From Sphingobacterium gobiense (GTDB lineage: Bacteria > Bacteroidota > Bacteroidia > Sphingobacteriales > Sphingobacteriaceae): a stretch of 64,000 bases of DNA. The position numbers and the translations under genes are program-made. The notes beneath the pieces are model-generated. The model saw only the letters and a list, made by a program, of their open reading frames with translations, made no database searches and was not told the DNA's origin. Positions 1 through 8,345 of this stretch are shown piece by piece. How positions within the stretch are numbered: position 1 is the first letter of the stretch; each line of letters begins with the position of its first letter. The stretch is taken from assembly GCF_002980575.1 (NCBI RefSeq), contig NZ_PVBS01000002.1, positions 930,001 through 994,000 on the forward strand, given 5' to 3'.

Positions 1-2
1 GG

Positions 3-461
3 AATTATAGTTTCTCACAACGTAGAAATAAGAGTAAAGTTTTGACGGGACAGCTTTTTGAACTGTTTTCGAAAGGAGTCGAATTGAAAGATACAGTCTA
101 CTTAGATGAGTTTAACTTCATTAAACTGAATAAGGATATACGGTTCCAGTGTATTCTTACTGGGGCCTCTCCTGTCGAATTGCTTAACGCTATAATGCAG
201 TACGTTGATATGCCTAATCACTTAGCGAGATTTCATTTGGAAAAATTCATTTTTAATCCTGTTTTAGGTTTCTTTATTAGAGTTATGGATGGATATGGGA
301 ATATCCGAGATAGTGACTATCTGGATTCTGAAGAATATGCTGAATTCATTTGGTCATTACAAGAATTGCCCAAACAGTTTTATTTCTATAGAAATCTAGA
401 AGATAGAATAGAAATTTATCAGGAGTGGCTAGGTAAATTCTTGGAAGAAAATCGTTTTTAA
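3..461 (+). CDS. Hypothetical protein, 5'-truncated by the window edge
   Basis: The reading frame is open right to the first base of the window, and the first possible start inside it is only a TTG at position 42, so this is most likely the C-terminal part of a longer gene. The visible ~152 residues are mixed charged and aromatic, with no signal peptide, membrane segment or metal motif. I do not recognise the family. It is followed after 27 bases by another unknown gene on the same strand and then by a third one 2 bases later, so the three probably form an operon. Small soluble proteins in this arrangement are often immunity or accessory proteins, but nothing in the sequence proves that. Confidence 0.6.
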   Translation, partial: NYSFSQRRNKSKVLTGQLFELFSKGVELKDTVYLDEFNFIKLNKDIRFQCILTGASPVELLNAIMQYVDMPNHLARFHLEKFIFNPVLGFFIRVMDGYGNIRDSDYLDSEEYAEFIWSLQELPKQFYFYRNLEDRIEIYQEWLGKFLEENRF

Positions 462-488
462 ATTTAAAATATATTAATAATCATTCTT

Positions 489-875
489 ATGAGCAATATA
501 GATCAAATTAAGTTAACAGCAGCGTTTAAACAAGCGTGTGAAATATTTAATATGAAGCCAGAGTTTGTTATCCAACAGTTTGTTGACAATGTTGATATAG
601 CGCGTTATATGTGCTTTCCTTTTGAAGAAAAACGTTGGGCAAATGTGTTGATAATGGAGCAGATTATTGCGGAAATTGAATCAGCAGATGAGTTGAATGG
701 GTATTACGAGTTCAGTGAGAAGTGGGCTGCTATGATGAAGAAGGATAGAAAAAATGCTTTTGAAAACACTAAAAAGCTATTAGACGAATGGCATAAGGTG
801 ATTTTAGAAAATCGCATTTACGAAATTATGAAAGATGACGATGAGCGCAATGATAACTTATCAAACAAAGATTAA
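489..875 (+). CDS. Conserved-looking hypothetical protein, 128 aa
   Basis: This is a small soluble, mostly alpha-helical protein that starts with ATG and ends in an acidic tail (DDDERNDN). No signal peptide, membrane segment or catalytic motif is visible and I do not recognise the family. It lies between two other unknown genes with gaps of 27 and 2 bases, and base composition and codon use resemble the neighbours, so translation from a shared message is likely. The function is unknown. Confidence 0.7.
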   Translation: MSNIDQIKLTAAFKQACEIFNMKPEFVIQQFVDNVDIARYMCFPFEEKRWANVLIMEQIIAEIESADELNGYYEFSEKWAAMMKKDRKNAFENTKKLLDEWHKVILENRIYEIMKDDDERNDNLSNKD

Positions 876-877
876 TT

Positions 878-1543
878 ATGCCCTTTGCAAACCCTACCCC
901 TTATGATTATTTCCCGCGGAGGTTGCACCCGCAGGAAATCGGGAATCCTTATAATGCAATCAATCTATTTTTTGGTTGGGAGAATTTTCCGGCATAGAGA
1001 GCACATCTGAATCATTGGAAACAAGCCGCTCTATTACCGGGATATCAGATGAATAATGAGCAGACTTTGCAAACATTTATTCGGTATGAATTTATAGAGA
1101 CGCTTATCGAGGGTCTTTTTATGATCTGTAGATTGGATAAAAGTTACTGGATGCCAGATACCGTGCTTCGTCATAGCTATGAGACGCATGGTAGTTTCTT
1201 TAGGCCGGATACAATAGGCTTTAATAAAGCGATAGGTTATTTCAATAACTGCTATATGCCACAGGAATTTGAACTGGAAGCGTATAAGTTAGTTTATCTC
1301 GATGATGAAGAACGAAAGAACCCGATGACGGTGATTTTTCAGCTGTGGGAAACATACAACTTGCCGCATGTTCGAGATGCGCTCTATTGGTGGCTTGTAG
1401 TGAGTATGGATTATACGTCTGCTGATGATAGTCGGGGCGATGATTACTTAATAGAGTTTCATACGCATCTACAACGTGTTATTGAAGCTGCACACCTCAT
1501 CTATATCTGGAACATGGATAAGTGGCCAGCGCTGTATCCTTAA
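878..1543 (+). pseudogene. Hypothetical gene interrupted by an in-frame TAG
   Basis: An ATG at 878, 2 bases after the previous stop, opens a frame that runs 39 codons to a TAG at 995-997. The same frame then continues without another stop to 1543. The residues on both sides read as one protein: FGWENFPA, stop, RAHLNHWKQAALLPGYQ. A single G-to-A change in a TGG tryptophan codon would explain the stop. The restored product would be 221 aa, soluble, rich in Trp and Tyr, and of unknown family. An internal ATG at 1049 could still give a 164-residue C-terminal product. Either the gene is dead, or the short form is used, or the stop is a base-call error. Confidence 0.6.
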
Positions 1544-1602
1544 TGGAGGTTGCAAAAACGTTTTTATTGAAATAGAATAAACCAATCCCGCGGCAAGGAG
1601 TC

Positions 1603-1610
1603 TATCTTTG
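1603..1610 (+). promoter_or_regulatory. Bacteroidota -7 box TATCTTTG
   Basis: TATCTTTG matches the Bacteroidota -7 consensus TAnnTTTG and lies 16 bases before the ATG of the secreted repeat protein at 1627. I see no good TTG at the usual -33 distance, so the promoter may be weak. Transcription would begin around 1615, giving a very short leader. Confidence 0.45.
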
Positions 1611-1626
1611 CAAAGATCTTGTTGAT

Positions 1627-2268
1627 ATGAAAAAGTTTATCGTTTGTGTTGCGTTGATGTTGTCGTTTTCTGTTCTGTTTGCACAGCGAGGTGCTATAGA
1701 CACTGATATTTTTGGGGCGCTCCAGTATAGATCTGCTGACGGGAGATATAAGGCCAGTCTCGAAAAAAATATCTTTGATGACTTGATATTTACAGATAGC
1801 CGCAATAATAAGCTACAGTACGAAAAGAAATATCTAGATAAGGCAGAGCCTGATTTGAGGGGGAATAAGGATGCGCAAATGAGACTGCTAAGACGGTTGG
1901 TAAGGGAAAATAGCCGACACGCCGACTATAGGGCTACTTTTAAGGTGGATATTTTTGATAAAACAATAATCGAGGATAATAAAGGTTATAAACTGGAGGA
2001 AGGGAAGGATATCTTCGGGCACGTTAATGTGAAAGAACGGGTGAATGGCTCTAAAACCCAGCTCAAAAGAAATCTGCGCGGAGGTTTAGAATATACGCGG
2101 GATAACAATAAAGCTTCTTTTGATAAAGATATATTCGACAAGTGGATTTATAAAGATAGTTTTGGAAATGAGATTCAGTTTGGTAAGGAAACCTGGAAAC
2201 GCATCTTGGAGCACTATGGCACGGACGAAGAGTTTTTCTGGGAGCTTCTGGATCGGTACTTTTATTGA
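1627..2268 (+). CDS. Secreted protein of ~20-residue repeats, unknown function
   Basis: The product has a clean signal peptide (MKKFIVCVALMLSFSVLFAQ) followed by roughly six copies of a ~20-residue unit of the form K-D-I-F-D-x-x-I-x-x-D-x-x-G-N. Clear copies begin at TDIFGALQYRSADG, KNIFDDLIFTDSRNN, VDIFDKTIIEDNKG, KDIFGHVNVKERVNG and KDIFDKWIYKDSFGN. Such short regular units suggest a beta-hairpin repeat or solenoid in the periplasm or on the surface. There is no lipobox Cys and no enzyme motif. It has its own promoter-like box, so it is probably transcribed separately from the three unknown genes upstream. I do not recognise a named family. Confidence 0.75.
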   Translation: MKKFIVCVALMLSFSVLFAQRGAIDTDIFGALQYRSADGRYKASLEKNIFDDLIFTDSRNNKLQYEKKYLDKAEPDLRGNKDAQMRLLRRLVRENSRHADYRATFKVDIFDKTIIEDNKGYKLEEGKDIFGHVNVKERVNGSKTQLKRNLRGGLEYTRDNNKASFDKDIFDKWIYKDSFGNEIQFGKETWKRILEHYGTDEEFFWELLDRYFY

Positions 2269-2299
2269 GGCATAACTACTTATCGGAATAGTGTCGCGT

Positions 2300-2461
2300 T
2301 TAGAATTTTTTGACAAATTCTGGGTTGTATGAGCTAGCTGGCTGCGTTATTTCAAACTCCATTTCCAGCGCCTTAGCAAAAGCTTTAATTACTGCCAATT
2401 GCTCTTTGGTTTTAGGATGAATTACTACTGTGTCCATATCGTCAAATTTACGAAGTACCAT
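2300..2461 (-). CDS. DUF2683-like small protein (orphan antitoxin-like)
   Basis: A 53-codon frame on the minus strand reads MVLRKFDDMDTVVIHPKTKE at its start and ends YNPEFVKKF. The core MDTVVIHPKTKEQLAVIKAF followed by a terminal PEFV-type tail matches, from memory, the small DUF2683 proteins of Bacteroidota, many of which sit beside a RelE-type toxin. The internal Met at residue 9 is the more family-typical start and would give 45 residues. No toxin gene follows: only 31 bases separate its stop from the end of the convergent repeat-protein gene. It therefore looks like an orphan of a toxin-antitoxin pair, or a stand-alone small protein. Confidence 0.6.
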   Translation of the reverse strand: MVLRKFDDMDTVVIHPKTKEQLAVIKAFAKALEMEFEITQPASSYNPEFVKKF

Positions 2462-2557
2462 TGATGTGGTGAAACAGTTATCGTTCTGTCGCCATTTTTT
2501 TATATAAAACCCGTATCTTTATATGTATAATATGTTTAATAAGTCGGTAGGTATATC

Positions 2558-2734
2558 ATGCATATCAAGAAAGAACATAATCCACAACATTTTAGCGATG
2601 CGGAAATTGCGTTATTGAAAGAGGGGTTGAAGCGTTCGTATAAAGAGCGGTTTGAGATGGCCACGCGACTCTATAAAATACAAGAAACGCTTAAGAAAGC
2701 GAAGATCGTTCATAAACCTTTTGTCCAAAAGTAA
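2558..2734 (+). CDS. Small hypothetical protein (58 aa) upstream of a nucleotidyltransferase
   Basis: ATG at 2558 to TAA at 2734 encodes a basic, helical 58-residue protein (begins MHIKKEHNPQHFSDAEIALL). The next gene, a nucleotidyltransferase, starts 4 bases after its stop, so the two are almost certainly co-transcribed. A box TATCTTTA, one base off the -7 consensus, lies at 2514-2521. The size, charge and tight coupling suit the small partner of a toxin-antitoxin or MNT-type pair, but I do not recognise the sequence and that role is inferred from context only. Confidence 0.55.
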   Translation: MHIKKEHNPQHFSDAEIALLKEGLKRSYKERFEMATRLYKIQETLKKAKIVHKPFVQK

Positions 2735-2737
2735 AAG

Positions 2738-3214
2738 ATGGATATCTTTGATGAAGAAATATTAAATTTTTGGCGAAACCTCGCGAATGCCAAGGTGTCC
2801 TATATTATGATAGGGGGCTATGCTACAAATTTACACGGCTTCCAGCGATTTACTGGTGATTTGGATATATGGATAAAAGATTCTATTGATAATAGAAAGA
2901 ATCTGAGAAAAGCATTCCAATTATCAAACCTTGGCGATATTCCACAGTTAGAAACTATTCCTTTTATAGCTGGGTGGACGGACTTTCATCTTAACAATGG
3001 GTTACGTTTAGATATCTTGACCGATATGAAAGGGTTAGAGGGATACTCTTTTGATGAATGCTTAGCAATGGCTTCTGTGGCAGATATTGAAGAGGTACAT
3101 GTTCCTTTCCTGCATATCAACCAGCTGATAGCGAATAAAAAAGCTGTTAATAGACCTAAAGATCAAATTGATGTTCAGGCACTCGAAGAAATTATAAAAC
3201 TTAGAGAAGAGTAG
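2738..3214 (+). CDS. Nucleotidyltransferase-fold protein (DUF6036/AbiEii-like)
   Basis: The 158-residue protein carries the core of the polymerase-beta-type nucleotidyltransferase fold: a glycine-rich turn (IMIGGYATNLHGF, about residues 24-36), then R-x-T-x-DLDIWI with the paired metal-binding Asp residues, and a later LRLDIL Asp in the position of the third carboxylate. Proteins of this size are found both in DUF6036 families and as toxin or MNT components of AbiEii-like systems. It is translated 4 bases after a 58-aa basic protein. What it modifies (tRNA, protein or other) cannot be told from the sequence. Confidence 0.75.
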   Translation: MDIFDEEILNFWRNLANAKVSYIMIGGYATNLHGFQRFTGDLDIWIKDSIDNRKNLRKAFQLSNLGDIPQLETIPFIAGWTDFHLNNGLRLDILTDMKGLEGYSFDECLAMASVADIEEVHVPFLHINQLIANKKAVNRPKDQIDVQALEEIIKLREE

Positions 3215-3323
3215 AGATTTCTCCCTCTACATACATGTGTTCCACCTTATAAGATATTAGCTATGGCCTAAAAGACATTACTTGTGGCTCATTAGTATGG
3301 CGCTTTGCGTCAAAAGTAATATT

Positions 3324-5795
3324 TTAGCGTTTCCCTTCCAAAAGCTTAAAAGTATTCTCAATATGCTGTTCAGAAGCTTTCCAATCGTCGTGACCAGGAA
3401 TCACCAAATTAATCTCGGGATAGTGGGCGAGTAATCTTGCCATCGAGGGTTTCCATTCTTTGACATCGCCGTCGCTGGTATTACCGAGGTTTTTGGCATC
3501 CGAACTCTTGATAAAACAGCCACCATCCAAGATCTTGTATTCGGGAAACCAGACGACTACATTATCCATGGAGTGTCCCGGGCCGAAGAAATCGAACACA
3601 AAAGATTCGCCGCCTACGGAATATGTCTTTCCTTCTTCGATCTTACGGATGGCCAGCGGCTTACCATTTGCACGCAATAATTCATTGGTACGCGCTGTGG
3701 CATATGTTGGGATGCCTATGTTGTTGTAATAGCCGAAACCTCCGGCACGGTCTTCATGCCAGTGGGTGGCATACACACCGATGACGGGCATATCGTGTTT
3801 TTCTTGTATACTATCCAAAAGTGGCTGGTACTGTGTGGGATCCCAAGGGGTATCAAAAAGGAGTGCACCTTCTTTGGTAAGGAGGTATAGTGCATTGGCT
3901 GAAACCTTGGTGCCCTCATATTCGTGATAAGTGGTGAAGAGATAGAGTTTAGGGTTGATCTGCTCAATGACCAGTGGTTTATCTTGCGTAGACACGCTGG
4001 CTTGCTCGGCATCCTTCCTTTTCTCTATCCAGATCCGGTTCAGCCACAATTCCTGATTTCCTTTTGCTTGAAATTCGACATTGTATTGGCCTGCTTGCTC
4101 GACGGTAATCTCGCCGATGTGGCTATCCACAAACTCATCCGTGTAATTGTCTTCGTTTGGCTCGGCTACCACTTTCCCCGAAGGGACTATCGTTCCTTCG
4201 ATGGTCTTGTCAGCAAATCGTATGGAGACAAGAATACGCTCTTTTGTTGGATTGTGCGCAGATAGATCAATATGGTAATGGCCAGCTTCTGGAAGATACA
4301 GCTCCCAGGTTATTTTCTTGCCCGCTGTCTGCACATAGGCCGGACGGGTATCATCTTCTTCCACAAGCTTAAGGCGCTCTCTATTTGCCGCGTTCGACCC
4401 TTTCAGAGCAAATCCGCCAAAAGTGGACTCCGCAACAATGGATGGAACCGTTTCTATGGAATCGTACGTCAGGCGCACGACCGATACAAAGGGGTCACTC
4501 TGCTGCTGCGGGAGCTGTATATGTGTCAGGGGACCATGTTGTTCGAACGATAATGGTTGGCTTCCATCGACGGATAACAATACTGCTTTTTGAGGCTTGC
4601 TGCTTATTCCTGACACGCGAAGTTTCCCGTCTAAAGGCCAGTTGAATATATGGAGATAGACCGTATTACTTTTTCTACTTTTTGTGATTTTGCCCCAATC
4701 GTGTTGATTGACTTGTAGATCCAGTCCCGTGTTGTTGAAAAGCGCTTCACCGTAATTGCGCAGCCATTTACCGATATCGTTAAGCCGGCTAATGCTCTCA
4801 TGGGGCACGGAACCATCGGCTCTTGGTCCTATATTCAAGGTAAAGCCTCCATTAAGTGCAACGTTGCTGATGAGGGATTCAAAAAGTTGTCCTGTTGATT
4901 TCCAGTTTGTTTCTTGTCCGTTGTAGCCCCATGAATGGGCTATCGTGCCCGGTGTTTCCCAGGGGTGGTCGATGTAGCTTGTGCCGAACTGGTTGTCCCC
5001 TAATGTCTCAAAATCTACATAGTTGGCATCTGTTGGCAACCCCAGACGGGAGTTGATCAGACAGTTGGGTTGCAATTTGCGGATAAGGGCGACGGCTTGT
5101 TCCAGTTGTTCCCGTTTAAATATGGTCTTTTCATAGGGAATCCACATATCGAACCACATGATGGCGATATCGCCGTAATTGGTCAGCAGTTCTCGCATTT
5201 GTGGGATCGCTTTTTCCTGCCAATACTGATTAAATTGTTCGTCCCTGACACGCCCGGTTAATTCTTGATTATGATCCCAGGCGTAGGGATGCTCCCAATC
5301 GAGCCAATGCGAATAATAAAAGCCAAGCTTCATATCGTGTTTACGGCAAGCGTCGGCAATTTCTTTGATGACATCCCTATTTGCACCAGATAATTTGGGT
5401 AGGGAATAATGACCTACTTTCGTGTCCCATAAAGCGACACCATCGTGATGTTTTGCGGTGATGATGATATATTTCATCCCCGATTCCTTTGCCAGCAAGA
5501 CCCAGTTTTCAGGGTCAATCTTGTCCCAAACAAACCGTTGAGCCAGTTCGCCGTATTCTTCTTTGGAAATACGGTTGCGGTATCGGATCCATTCCGCGTA
5601 ATTGTTGGCATACCGCAGCGGTTCTCCTTTCCACATCCCCTCGGCAGCGCTATACAGCCCCCAATGGATAAACATGCCGTAACGCGCATCTTCGAACCAT
5701 TCGGTACGCGAAGACTGCGCTTCTGTAGCGGAAATACTTAAATAAAACAATATAATGATAGTGAGATAGCTTTTAAGCTTCCTTTGTTGAAACAT
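3324..5795 (-). CDS. GH29 alpha-L-fucosidase fused to a class B1 metallo-beta-lactamase domain
   Basis: This is one unbroken reading frame. I start it at the ATG at 5795, because a proper signal peptide (MFQQRKLKSYLTIIILFYL...SATEAQ) begins there; a frame-compatible ATG also exists at 5831. Residues ~28-350 are a GH29 fucosidase barrel (FIHWGLY, TAKHHDGVALWDT) with nucleophile D216 in IMWFDMW. Then come a beta-sandwich (~360-445) and a second sandwich resembling a carbohydrate-binding module (~455-595). Residues ~610-823 are a subclass B1 metallo-beta-lactamase with every zinc ligand: H678, H680 and D682 (HWHEDRAGG), H741 (GPGHSMDNVVVW), C760 (GGCFIKS) and H802 (PGHDDW). The substrate-contacting Lys (K763) and Asn (N772) of B1 enzymes are also present. 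It diverges from the GH92 operon. Fucosidase activity is likely. Whether the second domain cleaves beta-lactams, or another ester or amide on the glycan, is unknown. Confidence 0.9.
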   Translation of the reverse strand: MFQQRKLKSYLTIIILFYLSISATEAQSSRTEWFEDARYGMFIHWGLYSAAEGMWKGEPLRYANNYAEWIRYRNRISKEEYGELAQRFVWDKIDPENWVLLAKESGMKYIIITAKHHDGVALWDTKVGHYSLPKLSGANRDVIKEIADACRKHDMKLGFYYSHWLDWEHPYAWDHNQELTGRVRDEQFNQYWQEKAIPQMRELLTNYGDIAIMWFDMWIPYEKTIFKREQLEQAVALIRKLQPNCLINSRLGLPTDANYVDFETLGDNQFGTSYIDHPWETPGTIAHSWGYNGQETNWKSTGQLFESLISNVALNGGFTLNIGPRADGSVPHESISRLNDIGKWLRNYGEALFNNTGLDLQVNQHDWGKITKSRKSNTVYLHIFNWPLDGKLRVSGISSKPQKAVLLSVDGSQPLSFEQHGPLTHIQLPQQQSDPFVSVVRLTYDSIETVPSIVAESTFGGFALKGSNAANRERLKLVEEDDTRPAYVQTAGKKITWELYLPEAGHYHIDLSAHNPTKERILVSIRFADKTIEGTIVPSGKVVAEPNEDNYTDEFVDSHIGEITVEQAGQYNVEFQAKGNQELWLNRIWIEKRKDAEQASVSTQDKPLVIEQINPKLYLFTTYHEYEGTKVSANALYLLTKEGALLFDTPWDPTQYQPLLDSIQEKHDMPVIGVYATHWHEDRAGGFGYYNNIGIPTYATARTNELLRANGKPLAIRKIEEGKTYSVGGESFVFDFFGPGHSMDNVVVWFPEYKILDGGCFIKSSDAKNLGNTSDGDVKEWKPSMARLLAHYPEINLVIPGHDDWKASEQHIENTFKLLEGKR

Positions 5796-6034
5796 GTTTA
5801 GCGATTTAATACCTCTAAAATAGCTTTCCAATACATAAAATGAAAGGGTTCTCCATATTTTCTTTTTTGCCTTAGCATTTAACGATGGGACGATACCATT
5901 GCATGGACTCTCCCTTAACTTGTAAAAAAGTGAGTATAGTTGCTTTTGTTGTCTGCTAAAACCTTATTTTAGGGAACCAAACAGTGATGTATGCTGCAGT
6001 TTGGGGAATGCCTCGGGCTGTGGTAAAATTAAAA

Positions 6035-8323
6035 ATGATGAATTTCAACAATATTGTAACAAAACTAGCTTTTCTCGGAGGGATACTCCAGGTTTTAGGA
6101 TCATGTAGTACAGGTTCGGAATATCAAAAATCGGATTCACTAACAGCGTACGTCGATCCGTATATCGGCACCGGCGGACATGGGCACGTCTTTTTGGGAG
6201 CGAATGTTCCTTATGGAGCGGTTCAGCTGGGACCGTCTAACCTTTCCACCGGTTGGGACTGGGTCTCGGGGTACCATATTTCCGATTCCACGATTATTGG
6301 ATTTGCGCATCAACATTTGAGTGGCACGGGGATTGGTGATTTGGGTGATATTGTGTTATTACCGTTTACGGGGGACATCCGGTTTGACCGCGGAGAGCAT
6401 GGTGATGAACAGACCGGAGCTTATTCACTATTTAATCGAGACACCGAACGCGTCAGACCGGGTTATTATGCGGTGCATCTGGATCGGTTCGATGTTGACG
6501 TAGAACTGACGGCCACCTCGCGTGTAGGCTTCCATAAATACAGCTATAAAAAGGATGAAACACCAAAAGTGTTGATGAATCTCGATGCGGGTATAGGTTG
6601 GGAAGGCGAGAAAGAAGGACAAATTACGATAGAGAATGATACCCTCGTTTCCGGTTATCGATATTCAAAGGGCTGGGCAAAAAACCAAAAGATTTATTTT
6701 ACTGCAATCTTTTCGCAACCGATTGTTGGTGTTCGATTGGCTGATAGTACAGCTATTCAGGAAGGAAATAGCATTACGGCTTCCCGCGCATACGCGGAAC
6801 TTGTTTTTGGAAAGACCGATGGATTCCAGGACGTTTTGGTGAAGGTAGCCCTGTCACCGGTGAGCGTTGAGAACGCTAAACTGAATTTGCAAGAAGAACT
6901 TCCTAATTGGGATTTCGGCGCAACGAAAGACGCAGCCGATGCCGCTTGGAATGAACAGTTGCAGAAAATAAAGATTGAAACGAAAGATACCGTTGCACGT
7001 AAAATCTTTTATACAGCGCTTTACCATACGATGATCGCACCTTCGGCATTCAGCGATGTGAATGGCGAATATATGGGAAGTGATTTTAAACCGCATAAGC
7101 TAGTGACGGGCGAAAATTATACGACTTTCTCCCTTTGGGATACCTATCGGGCAGCGCATCCACTAATGAGCATTATCCACCGGGATCGTCTACCAGACAT
7201 GGTGAATTCCATGCTTCGTATCTATCAGGAGCAGGGTAAGCTTCCCGTTTGGCACTTGGTAGGAAATGAGACGGATTGTATGGTCGGTAATCCCGGCATT
7301 ATTGTCGTAGCAGACGCTTACCTGAAAGGGATAGGAGGGTTTGACAAGGATCTCGCATACGAGGCAATGAAGGTTTCAGCCATGAAGGATGATCGAGGTC
7401 TTAACTGGCATAAGCAATATGGGTATGTGCCTTACGATAAAGAAGAGGCAGAATCAGTTGCGAAAGGACTGGAGTTTGCTATTGCCGATTGGAGCTTGGC
7501 ACAGGTGGCTAAATTACGGGGAGAGCAGGACGATTACGATTACTTTATCAAACGTAGTGACGCTTTTAAATATTACTTTGATCAGGATTTGCAATTCTTG
7601 CGTGGTGTAGATTCCGAAGGGAATTTTAGGCCGGGCACGTTTGATCCCTTTCATTCGGCACATCTTGCCAATGATTACACCGAGGGAAACGCTTGGCAAT
7701 ATACCTGGTTAGTGCCACATAACATCCATGGTTTTATAAATCTTTTCGGCGGAGAAGACAAATTTATCGCGAAGCTGGATTCCTTGTTTGTGGTGGAGGG
7801 GGATATGGGTGAAGACGCTTCTCCGGACATTAGCGGATTGATCGGTCAATATGCTCATGGAAACGAACCAAGCCACCATGTCATTTATATGTATCCTTAT
7901 GCAGGTCAGCCATGGAAGGCTGCTGAACGCGTTCGGCAGACCTTAGCAACCATGTATACCGATCAGGTAGATGGTCTTTCCGGCAATGAAGACGTAGGGC
8001 AGATGTCGGCTTGGTATGTGCTATCGGCACTGGGATTTTATCAGGTTTCACCTGCCGGTGGTCCTTTTATTTTTGGAAGTCCGTTGTTCGATAAAGCAAC
8101 GGTTGCCTTGGGTGAAGGAAAAACTTTGGAACTTGTAGCGCATAACAATAGCAAAGAAAATAAATATATTCAGCAGGTCCGGCTTAATGGGGAACCGTAT
8201 ACGAAATCCTACATTTCGTACAAGGACCTTATAAAAGGAGGGAAGCTTGAGTTTGATATGGATAATACGCCTTCGGATACATATGGTGTCGCGGAAGGAA
8301 GCAGGCCGGAGACTGTACGTTAG
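6035..8323 (+). CDS. GH92 family alpha-mannosidase, lipoprotein
   Basis: GH92 enzymes are calcium-dependent exo-alpha-mannosidases that trim N-glycan or yeast mannan chains. The hallmarks are visible: YVDPYIGTGGHGH and VPYGAVQLGPSN near the N-terminus, SLWDTYRAAHPL around residue 366, and GNEDVGQMSAWYVLSALGFY around residue 650, the region that supplies the catalytic base. I place the start at 6035 because from there a lipoprotein signal follows, with Cys24 in VLGSC; the frame is open further upstream to 5984. The enzyme is therefore probably anchored in the outer or inner membrane facing the periplasm or surface. It is the first gene of a plus-strand run with GH3, a CBM9-like protein and a GHL10-type hydrolase. 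Confidence 0.92.
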   Translation: MMNFNNIVTKLAFLGGILQVLGSCSTGSEYQKSDSLTAYVDPYIGTGGHGHVFLGANVPYGAVQLGPSNLSTGWDWVSGYHISDSTIIGFAHQHLSGTGIGDLGDIVLLPFTGDIRFDRGEHGDEQTGAYSLFNRDTERVRPGYYAVHLDRFDVDVELTATSRVGFHKYSYKKDETPKVLMNLDAGIGWEGEKEGQITIENDTLVSGYRYSKGWAKNQKIYFTAIFSQPIVGVRLADSTAIQEGNSITASRAYAELVFGKTDGFQDVLVKVALSPVSVENAKLNLQEELPNWDFGATKDAADAAWNEQLQKIKIETKDTVARKIFYTALYHTMIAPSAFSDVNGEYMGSDFKPHKLVTGENYTTFSLWDTYRAAHPLMSIIHRDRLPDMVNSMLRIYQEQGKLPVWHLVGNETDCMVGNPGIIVVADAYLKGIGGFDKDLAYEAMKVSAMKDDRGLNWHKQYGYVPYDKEEAESVAKGLEFAIADWSLAQVAKLRGEQDDYDYFIKRSDAFKYYFDQDLQFLRGVDSEGNFRPGTFDPFHSAHLANDYTEGNAWQYTWLVPHNIHGFINLFGGEDKFIAKLDSLFVVEGDMGEDASPDISGLIGQYAHGNEPSHHVIYMYPYAGQPWKAAERVRQTLATMYTDQVDGLSGNEDVGQMSAWYVLSALGFYQVSPAGGPFIFGSPLFDKATVALGEGKTLELVAHNNSKENKYIQQVRLNGEPYTKSYISYKDLIKGGKLEFDMDNTPSDTYGVAEGSRPETVR

Positions 8324-8345
8324 GCATCATTTTAAAAATACACGG

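Noticed and set aside
1554..1565. Palindrome AAAAACGTTTTT after the broken gene
   Set aside because: It has no loop and consists mainly of A and T runs, so it is neither a hairpin terminator nor a convincing operator.
3215..3323. Distant ATTACTT/AAGTAAT arms between the nucleotidyltransferase and fucosidase genes
   Set aside because: Seven-base arms more than 30 bases apart in A/T-rich DNA are expected by chance, and no G/C stem or T run supports a terminator.
3924..4265. Plus-strand frame opposite the fucosidase/beta-lactamase junction
   Set aside because: It lies wholly within the clear minus-strand coding frame and has no recognisable domain.
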